This document shows positions 1 to 7,936 of a stretch of DNA of 9,221 nt, in pieces. The notes beneath the pieces are model-generated. The model searched no databases and was not told where the DNA came from. It saw only the letters and a list, made by a program, of their open reading frames with translations. Each line of letters begins with the position of its first letter. Position 1 is the stretch's first letter. A program made the position numbers and the translations under genes. Source of the stretch: Nocardioidaceae bacterium (lineage in GTDB: Bacteria; Actinomycetota; Actinomycetes; Propionibacteriales; Nocardioidaceae); the NCBI GenBank assembly GCA_013813125.1, contig JACCSH010000072.1, forward strand, positions 1 to 9,221. Direction: 5' to 3'.

Positions 1-707
1 CCCGTCAACGCGGCAGTGACGACGGCAAGGTCGAGAGGATCGCGGATCTCGTTGTAGCAGCGAGGCCCCGGCGTGTTCAAGCAGTATTGGTTATTTTGCC
101 AGATTCCCACCAGCGTATATGCGCCGAAGATCATCATCGAGCTGCCGACGGCCAGCCCGTCGAGGCCATCGGTGAGGTTCACCGAGTTGCTCGCGCCGGC
201 GACCATGATGATCACCCACAAGATGACCAGAAGCGTGGGTAGTTTCCAGTCGACCTCGCGAACGAAGGAGATGGCCGAAGAGGCCGGCGTGATGCCGCGT
301 TCGTCGGGGAAATGTAACGTCGCCCAACCGAAGACAGCGGCAACCGAGGTCTGGCCGGCGAACTTCGCCTTGGTACGCAGCCCGAGGCTGCGTTGCTTCG
401 AGATCTTGATGTAGTCGTCCAAGAAACCAACTGCGCCGAGTCCGGCGAACAAGAAGAGCAGCAGCAGAGCAGACACGGACGGTGCGTCGCGCAGCAGCAG
501 CTTCGCCGCAAGGTAGGCGAACAGCACTGCGATGATCACCACCAGACCGCCCATGGTCGGAGTACCTCGCTTGGTGTGGTGCGTCGTTGGCCCGTCGTCT
601 CGGATCGGCTGGCCGTAGCCTTTCCTGACCAGGATGGAGATGGCCCACCGAGTCCCGAGCAGAGTGCCGATCAGACCGAAGCCGCCCGCTAGCAACAGTG
701 CCCTCAC
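1..707 (-). CDS. mraY: MraY, phospho-N-acetylmuramoyl-pentapeptide transferase (3' end outside window)
   Basis: This is the integral membrane enzyme that moves phospho-MurNAc-pentapeptide from UDP onto undecaprenyl phosphate, giving lipid I. The 235 visible codons begin with GTG at 707-705, and the stop lies beyond base 1. The family is usually about 360 residues, so roughly the last third is missing. Visible motifs are the N-terminal GTPTMGG (about 48-54), FLDDYIK (95-101, with the Asp-Asp pair at 97-98) and NSVNLTDGLDGLA (174-186). Several hydrophobic helices lie between them. The third catalytic Asp and the His-rich motif would fall outside the window. A periplasmic loop near 204-222 has two cysteines (about 209 and 217) before RDPLDLA, as I recall from actinobacterial MraY. 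The GTG overlaps the murF stop in GTGA, and GAGG lies 7 nt upstream inside murF, which supports this start and translational coupling. Identity is near certain. Confidence 0.96.
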   Translation of the reverse strand, partial: MRALLLAGGFGLIGTLLGTRWAISILVRKGYGQPIRDDGPTTHHTKRGTPTMGGLVVIIAVLFAYLAAKLLLRDAPSVSALLLLFLFAGLGAVGFLDDYIKISKQRSLGLRTKAKFAGQTSVAAVFGWATLHFPDERGITPASSAISFVREVDWKLPTLLVILWVIIMVAGASNSVNLTDGLDGLAVGSSMMIFGAYTLVGIWQNNQYCLNTPGPRCYNEIRDPLDLAVVTAALT

Positions 708-2110
708 GCGCTCACCTCGACGTCGCCGGCGAGCAGGGCCAGGGCCACCCGCTCGAGCCCCGCAGCCCTCGAGGCCTTGACGAGGACAACATCAGAGCCG
801 ACAGCGTTCCGTCGCAGGAATGCCACCGCCGACTCGACGTCCGGCACGAACACTGACTCTGCGTCCCACGATCCCTCGAGGCAGGCGCCGAGATGAATGG
901 TCCGGGCATCCTCCCCCACAACCACCAACTGGTGGATGCCGAGCCGGACCGCGAGTCGCCCGATGGCGTCGTGTGCGTCGCGGCTGTGGTCGCCAAGCTC
1001 CCGCATATCCCCCAGCACCGCGAAGGTTCGACACGTCGGTCCACGACTGTGACCGATCGCCGCCAGCGTTCTCAACGCGGCACGCATGCTGTCGGGGTTG
1101 GCGTTGTAGGCATCGTTGACAATGGTCAGCCCGTCGGAGGTGGTCGACATTTCCATGCGCCATCTCGACATGTTTTGCAAGCCCGACAGGATCGCCGGTA
1201 CGGCGTCGAAGGGAACCCCGCAGCTGATCGCGACGGCCACGGCCGCCGCGATGTTGGAGGCGTGGTGCTCTCCGATCAGCGGAACCGTCAATGCGCGTGA
1301 CACTCCGCCGACTTCGAGGGTGCATCGCAGCCTGCTGTCCTCGTCGAGCTCGATTTCAGCCACCCGCACGTCTGCGCCGGGCGCCTTGCCGAACGTGACG
1401 ACCGAGGCGGCGGTGCGGGCCGCCATCGCCCTCACGTGCTGGTCATCGGCGTTGAGTACTGCGACCCCGCTCGCTGGCAGCACTTCGACGAGTTCGCCCT
1501 TGGCCGCCGCGATGGCTTGCTTTGACCCGAACTCGCCGATGTGGGCGACGCCGACGTTGAGCACGGCACCGATGGTCGGCCGCACCAAAGAAGCGAGGTA
1601 CTGGATATGGCCTCGGCTGCGGGCACCCATCTCGACCACCAGGAACCGAGTCGACGCCGTGGCTCGCAGCGCGGTGAGTGGCACCCCGATCTCGTTGTTG
1701 AGTGAGCCAGCGGGGGCGATGGTCTGACCCGACGAGGCCAGCAGCTGGGCCACGATGTCCTTGGTGGATGTCTTGCCTTGAGACCCGGTGATGCCAATGA
1801 CCTGGATCGAAGGCAAGCGCGACAACATGGAGTGCGCCAACAGCCCGAGTGCCTCAACCGTGTCCGCCACCACCACCGACGGAACTCCCACGTCGCGCTG
1901 CACGAGCGCGGCCGCGGCACCTGCGGCCACCGCCTGCTCGGCGTAGCCGTGGCCATCGACGTGGTCACCGGCGACTGCGACGAACAATCCGGCGGGTTCG
2001 ACATTTCGCGAGTCCACGAACGCAGGACCCCGCACGAGCGTGTCCGGTGCAGTGCCCACGACCGTCCCCTGCACTGCTTGCGCCACCTCGGCAAGCGTCA
2101 TGGCGATCAT
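704..2110 (-). CDS. murF: MurF, UDP-MurNAc-tripeptide:D-alanyl-D-alanine ligase
   Basis: This cytoplasmic ATP-dependent ligase adds the D-Ala-D-Ala dipeptide to the UDP-MurNAc tripeptide and so completes the pentapeptide precursor. At 468 residues it has normal family length and all three Mur-ligase domains. The N-terminal UDP-binding domain has FVDSRNVEPAGLFVA at 31-45. The central ATPase has the P-loop GITGSQGKTSTKD at 106-118, SLNNEIGVPLT at 136-146 and EMGAR at 160-164. The C-terminal domain has NDAYNANPDSM near 332-342 and LGDMRELG near 366-373. The chosen start is ATG 2110-2108, which overlaps the murE TGA as ATGA and has GGAGAA 6 nt upstream. A second ATG three codons further in is possible but lacks this arrangement. 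The gene stops at TGA 706-704, inside the mraY start. No oddities are seen. Confidence 0.97.
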   Translation of the reverse strand: MIAMTLAEVAQAVQGTVVGTAPDTLVRGPAFVDSRNVEPAGLFVAVAGDHVDGHGYAEQAVAAGAAAALVQRDVGVPSVVVADTVEALGLLAHSMLSRLPSIQVIGITGSQGKTSTKDIVAQLLASSGQTIAPAGSLNNEIGVPLTALRATASTRFLVVEMGARSRGHIQYLASLVRPTIGAVLNVGVAHIGEFGSKQAIAAAKGELVEVLPASGVAVLNADDQHVRAMAARTAASVVTFGKAPGADVRVAEIELDEDSRLRCTLEVGGVSRALTVPLIGEHHASNIAAAVAVAISCGVPFDAVPAILSGLQNMSRWRMEMSTTSDGLTIVNDAYNANPDSMRAALRTLAAIGHSRGPTCRTFAVLGDMRELGDHSRDAHDAIGRLAVRLGIHQLVVVGEDARTIHLGACLEGSWDAESVFVPDVESAVAFLRRNAVGSDVVLVKASRAAGLERVALALLAGDVEVSA

Positions 2111-3699
2111 GAATTCTTCTCCGGCCCAAGATCTCGCGACGCGGAGCGAACACCTGCCACTGCAGCCAACGCTCGCCGGGCCACCTCGCGGTCATCGAAG
2201 GGCAGCACCCGGCCGGCTACCTCTTGGCCTTGTTCGTGTCCCTTGCCGGCGATCAGCACGCAGTCGCCGGCCCGAGCCGCCGCGACTGCTGATCTGATCG
2301 CCGTCTCGCGGTCTGCCACCTCGAGCACGTCCGACGTCCCATCGGTAACAGCGTGAGCACCGGCGAGCAGTTCAGCTCGGATCGCGGCCGGGTCTTCCCC
2401 GCGCGGGTTGTCATCGGTCACGACGACGACGTCGGCCAAGTGTGCCGCCGCTGCTCCCATCAACTGCCGCTTCCCGGCGTCGCGCTCCCCCCCTGCGCCG
2501 ATGACAAGAATCACCCGGCCCTCCGTCACCGCGCGCAAGGCTTCCAGGGCTGCGGTAACGGCGTCAGGTTTGTGCGCGTAGTCGACCAGTACCGAAAACG
2601 GCTGGCCGGAGTCCACCCGCTCCATCCGGCCCCGTACCGACGGCAGCGCGGCAAGGCCGAGAGCTGCGACCTCCACGTCGTGGCCGGCCTCACCAATGGC
2701 TGCGAGCGCGCACAGCGCGTTGGCCACGTTGAACGAGCCCGAAAGTGCGATGTCGGCCTTGATCCGCAGCTGGCCCGGCCCCGTTACCACGAACGTCGAC
2801 CCGTCGGCCCGTGCCGTCAGGACTTCGGCGGTCCAGTCGGCGTCGCGGCCGGTCAGGGAGATGGTGCGGGTAGGTATCGCCGGCTCGCAGGACAGCTCGG
2901 CAACGCGGTCGTCATCGATGTTGAGAAGCGCGTGTCGCGAACGTGAAGCGGTGAAAAGCTCCGCCTTGGCCGCGAAGTACGCATTGACGTCGGCATGGAA
3001 GTCGAGATGATCTCGGCCGAAGTTCGTGAACACCGCGAGGTCGAAGACCACTCCGTCCACGCGACCCATGACGACAGCGTGACTCGACACCTCCATAGCA
3101 CATACGTCGACGCCGCGCTCAACCATGGCCGCGAACAACGCATGCAGGTCGGGAGCCTCAGGTGTCGTGAGGACCGTCGTGACTTGCTCACCGTCGATCC
3201 AGGTGCCCATGGTGCCGATGACAGCCGTGTGCCGACCACATGCCTGCAGGCCGCAGGAAATGAGCTGGGTCGTGGTCGTCTTGCCCTGCGTACCTGTCAC
3301 GCCGATCAGGGTCATGAAGCGAGCGGGGTGGCCGTAGATCAACGCCGCCAGGTCTCCCAACCGACGCCGCGGCTGGTCCACCACGAGGGTCGGCACGTCA
3401 GTGTCCCCGAGGTGGTCGACCCCCGCAGGGTCCGTGAGGACCGCCACTGCCCCCCTCTCGGTGGCTTGACTGACAAACTGTGCCCCGTGGTGGCGGGTAC
3501 CGGGTAAGGCCGCGTAGAGGTCGCCCGGTCGGACCGAGCCCGAAGCCAGTGCAATCCCCGTCACAGAGACCGAGCCTGCGCCGGTGCGGCCGAACCCGCT
3601 GTCAGAGAGGCCAAGGTGATCGGCCAGCGCTGTCAGTGGAACTGGCTCGACCGAGACTGGACGTGCCGAGATATCAGCTGCTGACTCGTCGGAGAACAC
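2107..3699 (-). CDS. murE: MurE, UDP-MurNAc-L-Ala-D-Glu:diaminopimelate ligase
   Basis: This is the cytoplasmic Mur ligase that adds the third, diamino acid residue to UDP-MurNAc-L-Ala-D-Glu. It has 530 residues. The P-loop GVTGTQGKTTTT is at 133-144, TTPEAPDLH at 179-186, MEVSSHAVVMGRVDG at 202-216 and FTNFGRDHLDFH at 224-235. K245 in YFAAKAELF fits the carbamylated lysine of the family. In the C-terminal domain are DYAHKPDA (373-380), GAGGERDAGKR (401-411), DNPR (430-433) and GKGHEQGQ (485-492). The DNPR motif is the known marker for diaminopimelate rather than lysine as substrate; it does not tell meso- from LL-DAP. The start is GTG 3699-3697, 19 bp after the ftsI stop, with only a weak ribosome binding site. 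A start a few codons downstream cannot be excluded. The N-terminal 20 residues look unconserved. The stop overlaps murF by 4 bp. Confidence 0.96.
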   Translation of the reverse strand: MFSDESAADISARPVSVEPVPLTALADHLGLSDSGFGRTGAGSVSVTGIALASGSVRPGDLYAALPGTRHHGAQFVSQATERGAVAVLTDPAGVDHLGDTDVPTLVVDQPRRRLGDLAALIYGHPARFMTLIGVTGTQGKTTTTQLISCGLQACGRHTAVIGTMGTWIDGEQVTTVLTTPEAPDLHALFAAMVERGVDVCAMEVSSHAVVMGRVDGVVFDLAVFTNFGRDHLDFHADVNAYFAAKAELFTASRSRHALLNIDDDRVAELSCEPAIPTRTISLTGRDADWTAEVLTARADGSTFVVTGPGQLRIKADIALSGSFNVANALCALAAIGEAGHDVEVAALGLAALPSVRGRMERVDSGQPFSVLVDYAHKPDAVTAALEALRAVTEGRVILVIGAGGERDAGKRQLMGAAAAHLADVVVVTDDNPRGEDPAAIRAELLAGAHAVTDGTSDVLEVADRETAIRSAVAAARAGDCVLIAGKGHEQGQEVAGRVLPFDDREVARRALAAVAGVRSASRDLGPEKNS

Positions 3700-3718
3700 G
3701 TCCCGAGGCTATCGACGC

Positions 3719-5626
3719 TCACCAGGAGATCGGCAGCGCGGGTGAGCGGCTCCCGGTCGGCCCAACGCCGTACTTGTCCAACGTCGCCGTCATCAGATCG
3801 TGAAAGACCGGACCTCCGGCGCTGCCGCCGCCACTGCCGTCAGTGGGTTCCTGGATGACCACGTAAACCAGAAACCGCGGCTTGTCGGCTGGTGCGAACC
3901 CGGCGAAGGAGATGGTGAAGCCTTTGTAGCCGCCCTGTTCGCTGGCGCGCTGCGCGGTGCCGGTCTTGCCGGCGACGCGATAGCCGTTGATGGCGGCCAA
4001 AGGTGCCGTGCCCTCCGGGCCGGTCACACCCTCCATCATGCGAGCGACCTGTCTTGCTGCCTTGGTGCTGATGACCCGGTGCCGGCTGGGCGTATCGGCA
4101 GGATCGAATCCGCCTTCAGCATCGACGTACCCGCGCACCAGTGACGGCTCGACGTAGACACCGTCGTTGGCGATCGCCGACAGTGCTGCCGACATCTGGA
4201 CGGCGTTGACGCTGAGACCCTGCCCGAAGGAGATCGTGTCGCGGCTGATCGGCAGCCAGTCAGCAGGATCGGGAAGCAGTCCCGCGCTCTCACCGATGAG
4301 GCCGACACCGGTTGGCTCGCCGAGGCCAAAACTGCGCAGGTAGGAGTGCAGCTGGGGAATGGGCATCTGCTCAGCTGCCAGGGCCGTGCCGATGTTGGAT
4401 GACTTGGCCAGTACTCCGGCTGCCGTCAACCTGAGGGTGCCATGGGCGAAGTAGTCGTTGATAGTGGTGTCTGCTCTGGGGAGAGTCGGTGGGACGGTAA
4501 TTCTCGTCCTCGGCTTCACGTACCCTGCGTCGATTAACGCCGCGAATGTAAGCGCCTTTTCTACGCTTCCCGGTTCGTAGACGTCCATGAGCGCGCGGGC
4601 ACCGTAGTTCTCCTCCGCGGTTGCCATCCACTCGTTGGGGTCGTACGTCGGATAGTCCGCCAAGGCCAACAGCTCACCGGTCTTGACGTCTTGGATCACA
4701 GCCACACCAGAGCTTCCACCTGTCTGGCTGACGGCTTGTGCGAGTCGGCGCTGAGCCAGCCACTGCAGATCCTGGTCGATGGTGAGCGTCACCCCGATGC
4801 CCTCAACAGGTGCGGTCACGGTGCTGTCCGCCAGAGGGATCTGCTGCTCATCGGCCATCAGGAACGTGGCTGAACCGTCCTCGCCGGCGAGCACCGAGTC
4901 AAGCGCTCGCTCGAACCCGTACAGGCCCTCGCCTTCGCTGCCGGTGAAACCCAGCAGGTTTGCCGCAACGTCGCCGGCCGGGTAGAAGCGCGCCGCGTCG
5001 TCGTAGACGAAGACTCCTCCGAGGTCGGCGGAGTTGAGGTTCCCCACAACGGCTTCAGCCTGCTTGTCCGGAAGGCTGCGGGCCAGCTCCACGTAGCGGG
5101 TGCTCTTCTTCTTCAGCAGCTCGAGCGTGGCGATGTAGTCGACTCCGAGCCGGCGTTGCAGTCGGGTTGCGATGGCTTCCGGATCCTTGACCATGCTGGG
5201 GTCGGCCACCAACATCGCCGCATCCACCGTCTCGGCCAACTCCACGCCCTTGCGGTCGTAGATGGGAGCACGTGGCGCTTGCAGAGGCAGAGTCTTGGCG
5301 CCTGTCTGCATGGCCATTCGTGCGTAGTCGTTCTCGTCGATGCCTTGCAACTGGATCAGCCTGGCGGCAAACAGCGACAGCACGAATGCCATCACACCCA
5401 ACGCGCTCCACAGCCGTGCTGGGGTGTGAACCAGCCCGTTGGCGACGGTGCTGCCCCTAGTCGGGCGTTCACCACTCGGAGGCCTGACCCGCGTCGGACG
5501 CCGGCGTGCAGCTTGCCGCGCAGCAGGCTTGTGCCGCGACGGTTGCCTCGGCGACGGTTGCCTTGCCGCCGGTCGCTGAGCCGCCTTGACGGTGCTGCCG
5601 GAGCCCTTCGTACGACGCTCAGCCAC
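3719..5626 (-). CDS. ftsI: FtsI/PBP3-type septal peptidoglycan transpeptidase (class B PBP)
   Basis: This is the septal DD-transpeptidase that cross-links new peptidoglycan with the FtsW glycosyltransferase at the divisome. It has 635 residues. Residues 1-70 form a cytoplasmic, very basic, Pro/Ala/Arg-rich low-complexity tail. One membrane helix lies near 72-94. The pedestal domain opens with APIYDRKGVELAE (about 119-132). The transpeptidase domain carries all three active-site motifs: SVEK (nucleophile S354, K357) in YEPGSVEK, SSN (409-411) and KTGTAQ (554-559). The protein ends soon after the catalytic domain and has no PASTA repeats, so it is the division enzyme and not a PASTA-type PBP. 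The start is GTG 5626-5624, inside the end of the ftsL-like gene (8-bp overlap), with AGGACAGGG just upstream. The gene is the equivalent of mycobacterial pbpB. Beta-lactams are expected to acylate S354. Confidence 0.96.
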   Translation of the reverse strand: MAERRTKGSGSTVKAAQRPAARQPSPRQPSRHKPAARQAARRRPTRVRPPSGERPTRGSTVANGLVHTPARLWSALGVMAFVLSLFAARLIQLQGIDENDYARMAMQTGAKTLPLQAPRAPIYDRKGVELAETVDAAMLVADPSMVKDPEAIATRLQRRLGVDYIATLELLKKKSTRYVELARSLPDKQAEAVVGNLNSADLGGVFVYDDAARFYPAGDVAANLLGFTGSEGEGLYGFERALDSVLAGEDGSATFLMADEQQIPLADSTVTAPVEGIGVTLTIDQDLQWLAQRRLAQAVSQTGGSSGVAVIQDVKTGELLALADYPTYDPNEWMATAEENYGARALMDVYEPGSVEKALTFAALIDAGYVKPRTRITVPPTLPRADTTINDYFAHGTLRLTAAGVLAKSSNIGTALAAEQMPIPQLHSYLRSFGLGEPTGVGLIGESAGLLPDPADWLPISRDTISFGQGLSVNAVQMSAALSAIANDGVYVEPSLVRGYVDAEGGFDPADTPSRHRVISTKAARQVARMMEGVTGPEGTAPLAAINGYRVAGKTGTAQRASEQGGYKGFTISFAGFAPADKPRFLVYVVIQEPTDGSGGGSAGGPVFHDLMTATLDKYGVGPTGSRSPALPISW

Positions 5627-6194
5627 GTCCCTGTCCTGCCTGCTCTTGCGGCTTCGGGTCAGGCTTTGGGGGTTCTACGCGAGGGACGGTGACCAGGGCC
5701 GCAGCAAGGCTGGTCCCGCTGCCCGCTACCTGAGCAGGGGCCTTGTCGGTGCCGGCACCGCCGGGAGTGGTGGTCTCGACCTCGAACTGGTTCGTCGCAT
5801 CGGCGGGGATGGGCTTGCCGAGAATCGATCCGCGCGCCGCCAAGGACAGGAACGCTGGACTGTCGTTTTGGACCATTCCCAGTGCGATCGCCTCTTGGGC
5901 CAACCGCTGCGGCTCCTGCAACACCCCTACCTTGGTCTCCAGTAGCTCTCGGCGTACCTCGAGCGCAGCCGACACCTGTCGAAGCTCGGTTGCGACATAC
6001 GCTCCTCGCTGAAGCCCCGTGTTGAGGAGCAACAGCCCGACCAGGCCGCTCATCAGCAGCACCATCACGAACAAGACGAAGGGCAGCCGGGGCGCCTGCG
6101 GACCCGGCTTCGCCACAACGCTCAGATGTGGCCGAGGAGCACCGGTGCCCGGGATGGCCGCCCGGGCTCTTTCTGACCAGGCGTTGGTACTCAC
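5619..6194 (-). CDS. FtsL-like bitopic division protein
   Basis: This is probably the actinobacterial FtsL counterpart, a divisome protein that with FtsB/DivIC and FtsQ activates FtsW-FtsI. The call rests on position between rsmH and ftsI and on topology, because sequence conservation in this family is low. It has 191 residues. The cytoplasmic N-terminus (1-36) is basic and Pro-rich, and a single hydrophobic helix lies at about 37-58. A heptad-like, charged segment follows at about 65-100 ([20 protein letters not shown]) and leads into [11 protein letters not shown], the FtsL/DivIC-type end of the coiled coil. Residues from about 140 on are a Thr/Gly/Pro/Lys-rich, probably disordered extracytoplasmic tail, longer than in classical FtsL (about 100-120 residues). 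The GTG start at 6194-6192 overlaps the rsmH stop as GTGA. The 3' end overlaps ftsI by 8 bp. It matches the slot of the Pro-rich membrane protein between rsmH and pbpB in mycobacteria. Confidence 0.82.
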   Translation of the reverse strand: MSTNAWSERARAAIPGTGAPRPHLSVVAKPGPQAPRLPFVLFVMVLLMSGLVGLLLLNTGLQRGAYVATELRQVSAALEVRRELLETKVGVLQEPQRLAQEAIALGMVQNDSPAFLSLAARGSILGKPIPADATNQFEVETTTPGGAGTDKAPAQVAGSGTSLAAALVTVPRVEPPKPDPKPQEQAGQGRG

Positions 6195-7144
6195 GCTGCG
6201 GGCCTGATCCGCTGGGCGGCACGAATTCGGACGGACGCGGCGCGCGGATTGGCGCTGATCTCGGACTCGGACGCCCTCTCGGCGCCACGGGTGAGGAGAC
6301 GCAGCTGCGGCTCGTGCCCCTTCGGGACCACAGGCAGATCGACGGGAGCCGTGGAACGTGCTCGCTGCGTCAGCACCTGCTTGGCAAGCCGGTCCTCGAG
6401 GGAGTGGTAGGACATCACGACGATTCGACCGCCGACTGCCAGCGCATCCACGGCGCGTGGCAGAGCACGCTCGAGCACCGCCAGCTCGTCGTTGACCTCG
6501 ATGCGCAGTGCCTGAAAAGTTCGCTTGGCGGGGTTGCCGCCAGTTCGGCGTGCGGGAGCGGGAATCGCGTCCCTGATCAGCTCCACCAGCCGAGCACTGG
6601 TTGCGAACGGCAGTCTGGTCCGCTCCCGTACGACGGACTGCGCGATCCTTCGGGCAAAGCGCTCTTCGCCGTACCTGGACAGGACGTGCGCGAGTTCACC
6701 CACCGAATAGGTGTTCAGTACGGCAGCGGCCGTCTTCGCCTTCGAGGCGTCCATCCGCATGTCCAGCGGGGCGTCTTGGGAGTACGAGAAGCCGCGCTCG
6801 CGAGCGTCGAGCTGAAGAGATGACACTCCAAGGTCGAAGAGCACCCCCTGGACGCTCGAAAGGCCGAGCTCGTGGAGCACGTTCGGGAGATCGTCGTACA
6901 CCGCGTGGACAAGGGTTGTCCGGCCGGAGAAGGGGGCGAGTCGGGATGCGGCGACCGCCAGCGCCTCCTGGTCTCGGTCAAGTCCAACGACGACGGCACG
7001 AGGGCAACGGGCAAGGATGGCCTCGGTATGGCCGCCCAGACCCAGCGTCGCATCGACCAGCACAGCGTCTGGCTCCTCGAGCGCTGGCGCGAGGAGCGCA
7101 ACGATCCGGCCCAGCATCACCGGCACGTGAACGCATTCGGCCAT
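6191..7144 (-). CDS. rsmH: RsmH (MraW), 16S rRNA m4C1402 N4-methyltransferase
   Basis: This SAM-dependent enzyme methylates N4 of C1402 in the 16S rRNA P-site region. It has 317 residues, normal for the family. HVPVM is at 6-10, the SAM-binding [10 protein letters not shown] at 31-40, and [11 protein letters not shown] at 103-113. [16 protein letters not shown] is at 117-132, [15 protein letters not shown] at 208-222, SYHSLEDR at 245-252 and [11 protein letters not shown] near 299-309. The start is ATG 7144-7142, because HVPVM normally lies a few residues from the N-terminus. The frame stays open upstream to 7300, but that extension (52 residues) is Arg/Gly-rich, unlike the family, and overlaps a better candidate small gene. 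The ribosome binding site is weak (GAG 8-10 nt upstream), so coupling to the upstream small ORF, which stops 8 bp earlier, is plausible. The stop overlaps the ftsL-like start by 4 bp. Confidence 0.96.
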   Translation of the reverse strand: MAECVHVPVMLGRIVALLAPALEEPDAVLVDATLGLGGHTEAILARCPRAVVVGLDRDQEALAVAASRLAPFSGRTTLVHAVYDDLPNVLHELGLSSVQGVLFDLGVSSLQLDARERGFSYSQDAPLDMRMDASKAKTAAAVLNTYSVGELAHVLSRYGEERFARRIAQSVVRERTRLPFATSARLVELIRDAIPAPARRTGGNPAKRTFQALRIEVNDELAVLERALPRAVDALAVGGRIVVMSYHSLEDRLAKQVLTQRARSTAPVDLPVVPKGHEPQLRLLTRGAERASESEISANPRAASVRIRAAQRIRPAA

Positions 7145-7152
7145 GTTCGCGC

Positions 7153-7308
7153 TCAGCCGGCTAGCCGCGTGAGCGCCATCAGCGCAAGAGTGACCGTCGA
7201 CGACGCCAACACGGAGAAGATGGCCACGACAACTCCGTCCCTGACCTCTTCGCGGACCCTCCTCACGGGGGCCTCCTGCGGAGGGCTCACGACGTCCCAA
7301 CTCGGCAT
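7153..7308 (-). CDS. Putative 51-residue single-pass membrane protein between mraZ and rsmH
   Basis: I do not recognise a named family. The frame encodes 51 residues starting [20 protein letters not shown]. It has a soluble, charged N-terminus (about 1-25, including RRVREEVRD) and one hydrophobic segment near 26-48 ([20 protein letters not shown]). It ends in LTRLAG, just past the membrane helix. The start ATG 7308-7306 has AAAGGG 6 nt upstream (7320-7315). The TGA at 7155-7153 is 8 bp before the rsmH ATG, the tight spacing expected of an operon member. The competing frame over the same bases is an Arg/Gly-rich extension of rsmH and looks non-coding. By position and topology (N-terminus in, one helix) it could be a small divisome-associated factor, but that is inference only. 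The frame itself stays open upstream to 7590, but that part looks like shadow. Confidence 0.66.
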   Translation of the reverse strand: MPSWDVVSPPQEAPVRRVREEVRDGVVVAIFSVLASSTVTLALMALTRLAG

Positions 7309-7493
7309 GTTCGACCCTTTCGGCTGGTAGCTAGTTCTGATCGTCCGGTGGTGCGGCGTGCTTCGAGGCAGACTCGTGCAGCCAGGTCCCCGTCCGCTTC
7401 TTCGTCTCGTCTGGCACCGGGGAAGGTGTGTCAGCTGAGGCGAACAGGCGGTCCGGAGGCCAAGTCGCGCGAGACGAGCCGGTCGGCTCATGC
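7309..7493 (-). other. 185-bp gap between mraZ and the small membrane gene
   Basis: This is the only sizeable gap inside the otherwise compact minus-strand cluster. Just after the mraZ stop is a short inverted repeat, GAGCCG-GT-CGGCTC on the plus strand (7476-7489). There is no following T-run, so it is not a convincing terminator. One minus-strand frame is open through the whole gap, from inside mraZ to TAG 7333-7331. It reads as plausible protein (for example WPPDRLFASADTPSPVPDET) with mostly G/C third positions, yet it has no ATG and no well-placed start. The first GTG, at 7417-7415, would give 28 residues without a visible ribosome binding site. I do not call a gene here. Confidence 0.5.
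7315..7320 (-). promoter_or_regulatory. Ribosome binding site of the small membrane protein
   Basis: AAAGGG on the minus strand lies 6 nt before ATG 7308. It is one of the clearer Shine-Dalgarno-like sites in this stretch and is the main reason for starting the small protein at MPSWDVV rather than further upstream. Confidence 0.6.
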
Positions 7494-7931
7494 TCAGGTA
7501 GGAGCCGGCAGCGGCCGCACCTCCTCCGACCAGTCCGCGAACACTTCTTCCTGCTCGGCGTTGTAGGCGCTCCACGCCGCCGCGTCCCAAATCTCGACTC
7601 TGGTGAATGCCCCGATGACGACGCAGTCTCGGTCCAGCCCCGCGTACTCGCGCAGCGACTGCGGCAGCGTGATTCGGCCCTGCTTGTCGGGGCTGTCCGC
7701 CGACGCTCCCGCCGAGAGCATGCGCATGAAGTTGCGATTGCGCTTGTCGGTGACGGGAGTATGCGCAAGGCGCCCGGTGAATGCCCGAAACTCAGCACTC
7801 GGCCACACATAGAGGCAGCGCTCTTGGCCCTTCGTGACCACCAGACCCTCTGACAATTCCTCTCGAAACTTGGCAGGCAGGATGAGGCGGCCCTTGTCGT
7901 CCAGGCGCGGCGTGTGCGTCCCGAGAAACAT
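7494..7931 (-). CDS. mraZ: MraZ, transcriptional regulator of the dcw cluster
   Basis: This DNA-binding protein of the SpoVT/AbrB-like fold acts as a ring-shaped oligomer on repeats upstream of its own gene and usually represses the dcw operon. It has 145 residues, normal for the family. It holds two tandem swapped-hairpin domains, each with a DxxGR-type signature: [17 protein letters not shown] (about 10-26) and [19 protein letters not shown] (about 81-99). The start is ATG 7931-7929, giving the family-typical [15 protein letters not shown], with AGGAGG 5 nt upstream. A GTG two codons earlier (7937-7935) abuts the ribosome binding site and is unlikely. The candidate operator of 10-bp repeats lies 20 to 46 bp upstream of the ATG, so autoregulation is likely. 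Confidence 0.96.
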   Translation of the reverse strand: MFLGTHTPRLDDKGRLILPAKFREELSEGLVVTKGQERCLYVWPSAEFRAFTGRLAHTPVTDKRNRNFMRMLSAGASADSPDKQGRITLPQSLREYAGLDRDCVVIGAFTRVEIWDAAAWSAYNAEQEEVFADWSEEVRPLPAPT

Positions 7932-7936
7932 GACCA

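Noticed and set aside
73..692. Plus-strand and alternative minus-strand frames over mraY (for example 73-414 +, 91-648 -)
   Set aside because: They are shadows. The continuous MraY frame with GTPTMGG, FLDDY and NLTDGLDGL explains the whole region.
1116..1727. 203-residue plus-strand frame inside murF
   Set aside because: It is antisense to a full-length MurF with all its motifs. The composition is typical of high-GC antisense frames, with no ribosome site or recognisable domain.
7145..7300. N-terminal extension of rsmH to 369 residues
   Set aside because: The added 52 residues are Arg/Gly-rich and precede the conserved HVPVM start region. The same bases encode a better small membrane protein, and family length fits the ATG at 7144.
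7476..7489. Terminator after mraZ
   Set aside because: GAGCCG-GT-CGGCTC gives only a short stem and has no T-run in either direction. The downstream genes are expected to be co-transcribed.
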